From assembly GCF_021107415.1 (NCBI RefSeq), contig NZ_JAIOSW010000378.1:1-19566 (forward strand): 19,566 nucleotides of DNA, in the 5' to 3' direction. Under the pieces are notes generated by a model. That model did no database searches. It had not been told where the DNA came from and saw only the letters and a list, made by a program, of their open reading frames with translations. The position numbers were made by a program, and so were the translations under genes. Origin of the DNA: Desulfobacula sp. Its GTDB lineage: Bacteria; Desulfobacterota; Desulfobacteria; Desulfobacterales; Desulfobacteraceae. Numbering within the stretch: position 1 is the first letter of the stretch; each line of letters begins with the position of its first letter. Positions 14,121 to 19,566 of the stretch are shown one piece after another.

Positions 14121-15488
14121 TTAATTCTCCTGGTCTCCCGGTTTAAAGATTTTCTTTTCCATGGTTTCATAAATAATATCCCCTAAAAACTTTACTTCCA
14201 TGTTCAGATCATAATGCTCAACAATATCTTCAAGCCCACTGTGACAATTATGGCAGGGAGCGATCAAGACCTCCGCACCGGTTGCCTTCAACTGCTCTGC
14301 TTTTACCCTGTTGTACACCATACGTTCCCCTTTATAGGGAGGGCCGCAGTTGATCACACCGCCGCCGGCACCGCAGCAATAATTATGTTCCCGATTCGGC
14401 GTCATATCAATAAAGGTTTCACACAGCATATTGGTCACTTCCCTTGCCATATCGTGCAATCCTCTTCCTCTGGAAACATTGCAGGGGTCATGGAGTGTTA
14501 CACTCTTTTTATATTTTTGGGCAATCTTGATTCGACCTGATGTCAGCAGCTCATGATAAAATTCCAGGGCATGAACAACCTCAAAAGGCGGCATGGCCCA
14601 TCCGATCCAACGGTTTCCTACATCATAAGTTGACCGGAAAGCATGGCCGCACTCACCCATGACAATACGTTTAACCTTCAGCCTTGCCGCTGCCTCATAA
14701 AAGGCACGGGCAATTCGCCCTGAAATTTCATTGTCACCTGTATACATGGCCATATTACTATTGTCCCACCCCGGAGTTGAGGGCATGGTCCAGTCGACAC
14801 CTGCTGCATGCATAATGGTTGCAGTCTGGTAGATTAATCCTGCCTGAAACTTTGGTTCAGGTGCGATAACCGAATACATGACATCCGCACCCTCTTTATC
14901 AAGAGGGATTCTTAAATTCTCAAACTCTTCCCTTGCATCCTCTTCCTGCCATTGAAGGGTATCAATCCATTCATCCTCCTTCACCCACATCTGGTTCATA
15001 GTGGCAGAATGGCTGTTCACCGTATCCTGAATGTATAAAGGGGTAATTTCAAGTTTATGGCAAATTCTTCGCACCATCAGCATCAAATAGGCAATATCAA
15101 TACCAAAGGGGCAGTACATGGCGCACCGTTTACAGACATTACATTCCGTATAGGAAATATGGACAGCTCGTCTGAGAAAATCTATTGATACTTCTCCCTT
15201 TTTATCCAGCATTTCCCAGATCGTCTGTTTTACCTTTCCTGCCGGGGAAAAGGCAGGATCACGGTCATTTGAGAGGAAATACACGCAGGCTTCCGCACAA
15301 AGGCCGCAGTGCATGCATGTCTCGACATAGGCTTTAAATCTGGGTCCGGTCTCATCTTGAAGCACCTGGTTAATGGTGTTTTTTATTCTTTCCGGTGTAA
15401 GCCTGGCCAACCCTGTTTCAACAGCTTCATCTGTACATTTTTCTTTCACAGTGGTTGATTCATCCTTTATTTTTATCTCATTTGGCAT
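14121..15488 (-). CDS. tmcB: TmcB, iron-sulfur protein with two CCG domains
   Basis: A 455-residue cytoplasmic redox protein resembling HdrD. Two 4Fe-4S sites are visible: Cys58/61/64/68 (ETCMHCGLCAEAC) and Cys116/119/122/126 (ECNVCKRCAMYCP). Two CCG-type cysteine clusters follow, the first around MGECGHAFRSTYDVG and the second from LHDPCNVSRG to YCCGAGGG and APCHNCHSGL; such motifs bind a special 4Fe-4S cluster in heterodisulfide reductases. It is thought to pass electrons between TmcC and a cytoplasmic acceptor, possibly linked to sulfate reduction. AAGGAG lies six bases before the ATG, and the gene starts 20 bp after tmcC. Confidence 0.95.
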   Translation of the reverse strand: MPNEIKIKDESTTVKEKCTDEAVETGLARLTPERIKNTINQVLQDETGPRFKAYVETCMHCGLCAEACVYFLSNDRDPAFSPAGKVKQTIWEMLDKKGEVSIDFLRRAVHISYTECNVCKRCAMYCPFGIDIAYLMLMVRRICHKLEITPLYIQDTVNSHSATMNQMWVKEDEWIDTLQWQEEDAREEFENLRIPLDKEGADVMYSVIAPEPKFQAGLIYQTATIMHAAGVDWTMPSTPGWDNSNMAMYTGDNEISGRIARAFYEAAARLKVKRIVMGECGHAFRSTYDVGNRWIGWAMPPFEVVHALEFYHELLTSGRIKIAQKYKKSVTLHDPCNVSRGRGLHDMAREVTNMLCETFIDMTPNREHNYCCGAGGGVINCGPPYKGERMVYNRVKAEQLKATGAEVLIAPCHNCHSGLEDIVEHYDLNMEVKFLGDIIYETMEKKIFKPGDQEN

Positions 15489-15508
15489 TTTTATCTCCTT
15501 ATAACTGA

Positions 15509-16168
15509 TTACCAGTCTTTTGCATGTCTGACATTTCCGAATTCAGACCCCATGTAAGCCCTAGTTAACGGGGCAACAATCATATGGGAGAATCTTGAGA
15601 ACGGTATGAGGATGAGCATAATCTCACCCGAGATCACATGAGCTATAACCATCCATTTGTATAAAAAAAACTGGTGATATGCCAGAAAGCCTGTAATAAA
15701 AGGCAATGCAACAATTAATATTAAGATATAATCTTTAAAGGATGTTAAATACTTCACTTCCGGAACCCTTTGTCTGCGAATGGCAAAAAACACCAGCGCA
15801 AAGATAACAATAAGCGTTAGTATATCAGCCAGGCCGTCATCCAGTGCTATCCAGGAGACCTGGAAAGCTTCATTGATCAAAACAATATGGGACATCAAAA
15901 AGATGGGTACAATAAAGAGAAGCAGGTGAAAGATGTAGGATATTGAATAAAAAACCGGGCTTTGTTTGGTACTTTGAGGAAAAAACGGAATTAACCAGGC
16001 AAAGATCGATCTAAAGCTGTGTTTCAGGGTCAAATACGAATAAACAAATGACTCCCTTTCATTCACATCTTTGATAATGATAACAATTTTAAATATCAGG
16101 CCGAGTATGAAAATCAAAAAAGCGACCCAGACCATTGGCCCCATAATAAAATCTATAAAGGCATTCAT
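15509..16168 (-). CDS. tmcC: TmcC, integral membrane cytochrome b subunit
   Basis: A 219-residue membrane protein with five predicted helices (about residues 11-32, 74-99, 112-130, 147-166 and 172-199). His81/His94 in helix two and His177/His195 in helix five match the heme b ligand pattern of NarI/HmeC-type subunits. TmcC anchors the complex and connects periplasmic TmcA with cytoplasmic TmcB. AAGGAG sits seven bases before the ATG. The gene follows tmcD by 27 bp and precedes tmcB by 20 bp. Confidence 0.93.
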   Translation of the reverse strand: MNAFIDFIMGPMVWVAFLIFILGLIFKIVIIIKDVNERESFVYSYLTLKHSFRSIFAWLIPFFPQSTKQSPVFYSISYIFHLLLFIVPIFLMSHIVLINEAFQVSWIALDDGLADILTLIVIFALVFFAIRRQRVPEVKYLTSFKDYILILIVALPFITGFLAYHQFFLYKWMVIAHVISGEIMLILIPFSRFSHMIVAPLTRAYMGSEFGNVRHAKDW

Positions 16169-16195
16169 ATTTGTCTCCTTTGGTTGAACATCCTT

Positions 16196-17452
16196 TTACA
16201 AAATCTTGTCCATTGACATAATAATCCGTTGATACACACCGTCTTTCACTGCTTTTTGTAAAATTTTTGTGTTATCGGGACTGATGACAGGTGTTGCCAT
16301 AAAATCATATCCATTGGGAATCACCCTATTGTTGACAGCCAGAAAGTATTGACCCTTTTTTTCAATTACGACTGAAACAATGTTACCATCCGAACTGATA
16401 CACGGATGAAACACCTTATCTGCCTCAAGGTCCCATTTTTTTTGATTGACCGCAAGTGTCCAGGTTTCCTTATCTTTGAGAACGGCAACCAGAGTAGAAC
16501 CATCTTTGGAATAAAAAATTTCTGAAATCATCTGATCCGCTGTAACATCCCAAGTCTTATCATTTTCAGCAATGGTCCATTTCCCAAATTTGTCCGATGC
16601 AATGGCTGCTATATTTCCGGTCTTTTGTGAAACCGCAAGTTTCCAGATCTGGTTGTACTGGGTCTTCCAGAAAGCTTGATCATCTTTATAAATCGCCCAT
16701 TTGCCATCTTGTTTTACCGGTGCGATGACTGAACTTCCTCCAGAAAAAAACACAGGTTTCCACACGGATTGGAATTTTTTATCCCAGGCAGTATCATTAA
16801 CAACAATGGTATAGTTGGTTCGATCCAGTCTCACACCATAGGCAACATTTTTACCGGTTGAATCAAAGCTGATATCCCAAATGTTAAAAAAATTCTTCTC
16901 AATTGCCTTTCCATTAACCGCACAAGAAAAAATCCCTTGTTTAAAAACTTCAATATCCGCCTGTGTCATTGGTGTCACCTGCACGACAGCTGCAACGTTG
17001 CCGGTATCACTCAACACCATTTCATTGATGTTTTCATACAGCTGGTCCCAGGGTTTATCATTGACAGCCATTCCATATTTCATATCTGTTTGAACGGCCA
17101 GACTCAGACTTGAACCGTCTTGATTCATCTGTAAATTCCAGATAAAATCAAACCAGTTCTCCCATTCAGTGCCACTGATGCTCAATGTCCATTCCTCGTC
17201 ACTGCTGACACAGGCAGCAAACTTTCCATCAGGCAATGGCCTCAAACCCCAGGCCTTTTCATATTCCTTGTCCCAGGCTTCACCATTTTCACACACTGTG
17301 AATACGCCTTCCTCGACATTTACAATGCTTGCAATGGTTTCCCCATCCGGACTGACATAAGGTTCCTCCACCCAGGTAAACCGGTCTTCCCACTCCCGGA
17401 CAGGTACTTCCTTTAAATCCGTACTCCAGTCAAAAGATTTGTTTTCTTCCAT
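16196..17452 (-). CDS. tmcD: TmcD, tryptophan-rich propeller-like protein
   Basis: About 418 residues with no signal peptide, membrane segment or cofactor motif. It contains repeated units of about 40-50 residues of the form VNDxxWDxxYxxIW...SxDG...A..V, around eight of them, and 20 tryptophans in the long form, which predicts a WD40/PD40-like beta-propeller. TmcD is a subunit of the sulfate-reducer transmembrane redox complex whose function is unclear; a docking or assembly role is suggested. ATG 17452 has GGAG six bases upstream and is preferred over 17485, which has only GAAAG. Unlike the usual tmcA-first order, tmcD is the first tmc gene here, 52 bp after a receiver-domain gene. Confidence 0.87.
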   Translation of the reverse strand: MEENKSFDWSTDLKEVPVREWEDRFTWVEEPYVSPDGETIASIVNVEEGVFTVCENGEAWDKEYEKAWGLRPLPDGKFAACVSSDEEWTLSISGTEWENWFDFIWNLQMNQDGSSLSLAVQTDMKYGMAVNDKPWDQLYENINEMVLSDTGNVAAVVQVTPMTQADIEVFKQGIFSCAVNGKAIEKNFFNIWDISFDSTGKNVAYGVRLDRTNYTIVVNDTAWDKKFQSVWKPVFFSGGSSVIAPVKQDGKWAIYKDDQAFWKTQYNQIWKLAVSQKTGNIAAIASDKFGKWTIAENDKTWDVTADQMISEIFYSKDGSTLVAVLKDKETWTLAVNQKKWDLEADKVFHPCISSDGNIVSVVIEKKGQYFLAVNNRVIPNGYDFMATPVISPDNTKILQKAVKDGVYQRIIMSMDKIL

Positions 17453-17504
17453 TTTTATCTCCGAAATTTTCTGATAAACGCTCATTATCTTTCAGATTCG
17501 TTGC

Positions 17505-17882
17505 TCATTTTGTTAATTCGCTAATAATTATATCCAACGAAGTTATTGTCAAGGGTTTTTCAATGAAACGATCTATTCCGGCTTTAATTATTTCAAGTTT
17601 AAGGTCATCATTGATAATTGTTGCCATTAGAATTCTTGTGATATCCGGATTAGTCTTTGCAACCCGGTTCAAAAACTCAACGCCGTTCATGTCCGGTAAA
17701 AAATAATCTGAAATTACCATGTCAATTTTCTGATATTTGAGAGAATTCAATCCTTCAGATGCAGATTGAAATATCAAAAGGTCCATCTGGCTGCTATCAA
17801 AGAAGACTTTTAGGGAATCACGAACATGCTCATCGTTATCAATGAACATAATCTGTGGTGATTTTTTATTCTTTTTAGCCAT
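17505..17882 (-). CDS. Response regulator receiver protein heading the tmc operon
   Basis: A 125-residue receiver-only protein. Acidic residues Asp15 and Asp17 (FIDNDE), phosphorylation site Asp59 (MVISDYFLPDMNG), switch Thr88 and Lys109 (IEKPL) are present. The residue between the acidic pair is Asn, a mild deviation. It lacks a DNA-binding output domain. It is the first gene of the leftward unit, followed by tmcD, and may signal redox state to or from the complex. AGGA lies four bases before the ATG. No kinase is seen in the window. Confidence 0.92.
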   Translation of the reverse strand: MAKKNKKSPQIMFIDNDEHVRDSLKVFFDSSQMDLLIFQSASEGLNSLKYQKIDMVISDYFLPDMNGVEFLNRVAKTNPDITRILMATIINDDLKLEIIKAGIDRFIEKPLTITSLDIIISELTK

Positions 17883-17953
17883 TTGATCCTGATAATAAAT
17901 TGTTTAATACCTTATGGCACTTTAATCCTAAAAAAATAATCTTAAAAGGACAA

Positions 17954-17969
17954 AGCAGAAACCATGCCA
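17954..17969 (-). promoter_or_regulatory. Candidate sigma-54 promoter for the tmc operon
   Basis: On the minus strand TGGCATGGTTTCTGCT closely fits the sigma-54 pattern TGGCAC-N5-TTGC, with the GG and GC pairs separated by exactly ten bases and two mismatches elsewhere. Transcription would start near 17944, about 60 bases before the receiver gene. No other strong promoter-like pair was seen there. Requires an enhancer-binding activator, not present in this window. Confidence 0.45.
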
Positions 17970-18073
17970 GTAAAAAATCTATGAATTTAATCTATAAAAC
18001 CAAGATATTAGAAAGGTTTACCTTGAATGATCATTTATGAATTTTCCAATATTTATAAAAAATACGAAAATAA

Positions 18074-18108
18074 TTTAGAAATCTTTCTAAATTTAGAAAA
18101 CTTTAGAA
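18074..18108. promoter_or_regulatory. TTTAGAA repeat cluster with a 16-bp palindrome, possible enhancer site
   Basis: Three direct copies of TTTAGAA begin at 18074, 18092 and 18102. One inverted copy at 18085-18091 joins the second to form the perfect palindrome TTTCTAAATTTAGAAA (18084-18099). The palindrome centre is about 148 bases upstream of the start predicted from the sigma-54-like promoter, a typical distance for an enhancer-binding activator. It also lies just beyond proB, so a role in ending proB transcription is possible but the stem is all A/T-rich. Confidence 0.5.
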
Positions 18109-18115
18109 GTCAGGT

Positions 18116-19243
18116 CTAGCAACAATCATTCAGCACAAGATTATTGCGATGAATGATTTCATCATAGTGCTTACCGCCAAGACACGCCTCTATCTGGGAG
18201 GTTTTTAATCCCTTTATCAAATTGATATCAAAAGACCTGTAATTAACCAGGCCGGTTCCGATGATTTCATTGGTAAGCGTTTTGAAAGAGACCGCAGCAC
18301 CTTCTTCAAAATCTCCTTCTACGGAGACAACCCCTATGGGCAGCAGGCTTTTTCCATTCTGCCTGACCGCACGAACAGCACCGTCATCAATAACAATACT
18401 TCCTTTTGGGGCAAGTGTATACGCAATCCAGCATTTTCGGCTGGCCATTTTTTCTTTTTTGGGAACAAAGTATGTGCCATGGGCTTCACCATCAAAAAGA
18501 TGCAGCAACATATTGGGTGTATCTCCCCTGGCCACTATCATCGGGATGCCGGCTGAAGTGACTTTCCGGGCAGCCTGAATTTTGCTGAGCATTCCTCCAG
18601 TGCCAAGTGTCCCAGGGATTTCACTTGCAAATTCTTCAATTTCTTTTTTAAAACTTGTCACCCTTGGAATCAATGCTGCATCACAAAATTGCCGTGGATC
18701 TTTATTATACAACCCGTCAATATCAGTTAAAATGAATAAAAAATCAGCGTCCATCAATAAGGTAATCATGGCCGCAAGGTTGTCATTATCCCCTAATTTT
18801 ATTTCCTCAACCATGATGGTATCATTCTCATTTACGATGGGCACAACTTTCCAGTCAATGAGAGTATTCAAAGTATTTCTCGCATTTAAATACCGTTTGC
18901 GGTTATTCAAATCCTCAGCAGTTAAAAGAATCTGGGCAACCTTTTTATCGCACCCGGCAAAACTTTTTTCATAAGCATTCATCACTCCGCTCTGGCCTAT
19001 GGCTGAAATTGCCTGACGTTTTGGTATCTCATCCGGACGGCGTTCCATTTCCATTCTCCGAAGGCCTGCTGCCATGGCCCCGGATGATACTAAAATCACC
19101 TCAATTCCTTTATCCATCAGGGTACTGATCTGATTGGAGATGGATTCAATCACTTCCAGATTCAAACTATTCTTTGCTGTGATCACATTACTGCCTAATT
19201 TCACAACCACCCGTTTAGCAGTGATCAATCGTTGTTTTGGCAT
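18116..19243 (-). CDS. proB: Glutamate 5-kinase with PUA domain
   Basis: A 375-residue enzyme that phosphorylates glutamate to gamma-glutamyl phosphate, the first step to proline. The kinase domain shows RVVVKLGSNVITAKN, VSSGAMAAGLRRM, VVPIVNENDTIMVEE, LGDNDNLAAMI and GTGGMLSKIQAARK; a PUA domain follows from about residue 275 (GSIVIDDGAVRAVRQNGKSL). Length equals that of the E. coli enzyme (367). It starts nine bases after proA, with a weak GAGACGAG ribosome site, so proBA is an operon in proA-proB order. Feedback by proline is usual for the family. Confidence 0.96.
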   Translation of the reverse strand: MPKQRLITAKRVVVKLGSNVITAKNSLNLEVIESISNQISTLMDKGIEVILVSSGAMAAGLRRMEMERRPDEIPKRQAISAIGQSGVMNAYEKSFAGCDKKVAQILLTAEDLNNRKRYLNARNTLNTLIDWKVVPIVNENDTIMVEEIKLGDNDNLAAMITLLMDADFLFILTDIDGLYNKDPRQFCDAALIPRVTSFKKEIEEFASEIPGTLGTGGMLSKIQAARKVTSAGIPMIVARGDTPNMLLHLFDGEAHGTYFVPKKEKMASRKCWIAYTLAPKGSIVIDDGAVRAVRQNGKSLLPIGVVSVEGDFEEGAAVSFKTLTNEIIGTGLVNYRSFDINLIKGLKTSQIEACLGGKHYDEIIHRNNLVLNDCC

Positions 19244-19252
19244 GGCTCGTCT

Positions 19253-19566
19253 CTAACTGAAATCTTTGTTTAATGGTTTGTGTGTAAATGGTTTAGCCGT
19301 CCTGCCTGTATAATCTTTTACCATATGCCCGTCACCCATCAGCCGCCACTGGTAAATCATAAGGCCTTCAAGGCCCACCGGCCCCCGTGCATGAATTTTA
19401 TTGGTGCTGATGCCCACCTCAGCGCCCAGACCAAACCTGAACCCATCCGCAAACCTGGAGCTGCAATTGACAAAAGCATCTGCCGTATCTGCATGATCCA
19501 TAAAATAAAGGGCTCTTTTTTTATCTCCTGTAACAATCACATCTGTGTGGCCTGATCCGTATTGAT
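19253..19566 (-). CDS. proA: Gamma-glutamyl phosphate reductase, C-terminal part, runs off right edge
   Basis: The last 104 codons of ProA; the frame is open to the window edge, with about 310 residues outside. Matching segments are [40 protein letters not shown] and [19 protein letters not shown]. The catalytic cysteine is not in this part. ProA reduces gamma-glutamyl phosphate to the semialdehyde, which cyclises toward proline. It is the gene before proB in the same unit. Confidence 0.94.
   Translation of the reverse strand, partial: QYGSGHTDVIVTGDKKRALYFMDHADTADAFVNCSSRFADGFRFGLGAEVGISTNKIHARGPVGLEGLMIYQWRLMGDGHMVKDYTGRTAKPFTHKPLNKDFS

Noticed and set aside
13739..14170. Longer start for tmcA at 14170
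   Set aside because: It would place a basic extension before a good signal peptide and overlap tmcB; the 14119 ATG has its own GGAG site.
17910..17925. TGGCAC on the plus strand as a sigma-54 promoter
   Set aside because: The GC element at the right spacing is missing and it would read toward the end of proB.

Overview
The window reads as chromosome from a sulfate-reducing deltaproteobacterium of the Desulfobacterales type (Desulfobacterium, Desulfobacula or Desulfobacter-like). The main reason is a complete tmc locus (type II tetraheme cytochrome c3, CCG-domain iron-sulfur protein, membrane cytochrome b and tryptophan-rich TmcD), a redox complex known from sulfate reducers. The solute uptake system is a TRAP transporter and base composition is moderately AT-rich. 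No rRNA, tRNA, CRISPR array, insertion sequence or phage gene was seen.

Layout, left to right. (1) 1-766, minus strand: a short biotinyl carrier protein followed by a biotin carboxylase that runs off the left edge. (2) 767-891: a divergent control region with a near-ideal 17-bp-arm inverted repeat. (3) 892-7004, plus strand: a GntR/FCD-family regulator, a three-part TRAP transporter (dctP-dctQ-dctM) and the three 5-oxoprolinase subunits pxpA-pxpB-pxpC, with overlapping or closely spaced starts. Together these look like a 5-oxoproline (pyroglutamate) uptake and ring-opening system under one regulator. PxpB and PxpC resemble the carboxyltransferase part of urea carboxylase, so the neighbouring biotin carboxylase and carrier may complete a biotin-dependent machine. 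(4) 7005-7322: a convergent gap holding a 47-residue lysine-rich protein with a TTG start.

(5) 7323-10488, minus strand: a spermidine branch made of a two-domain S-adenosylmethionine decarboxylase (speD), spermidine synthase (speE), a GNAT acetyltransferase and a DUF2156 protein. (6) 10575-12380, minus strand: a glyoxalase II-like hydrolase, an N-formylglutamate amidohydrolase-family protein and the collapsed remnant of a glutathione-synthetase-like ATP-grasp gene that retains only its first few codons and its C-terminus. (7) 12424-17882, minus strand: a receiver-domain regulator, tmcD, tmcC, tmcB, tmcA, a second receiver-domain regulator and a tandem universal stress protein. This is an electron-transfer complex moving electrons between periplasmic cytochrome and cytoplasm, packaged with its own signalling proteins. 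(8) 17883-18115: the control region for that operon, with a sigma-54-like promoter and an upstream cluster of TTTAGAA repeats. (9) 18116-19566, minus strand: proB and the 3' end of proA, which make proline from glutamate.

Everything from 17882 down to 7070 lies on one strand with gaps of at most about 110 bp, so the tmc, glutathione-related and polyamine groups could share read-through transcription. The items that most deserve a second look are the pxp/biotin-carboxylase association, the two-domain SpeD that keeps two complete Ser/His/Cys sets, the deleted ATP-grasp gene, and the D-C-B-A order of the tmc genes flanked by two receiver proteins.
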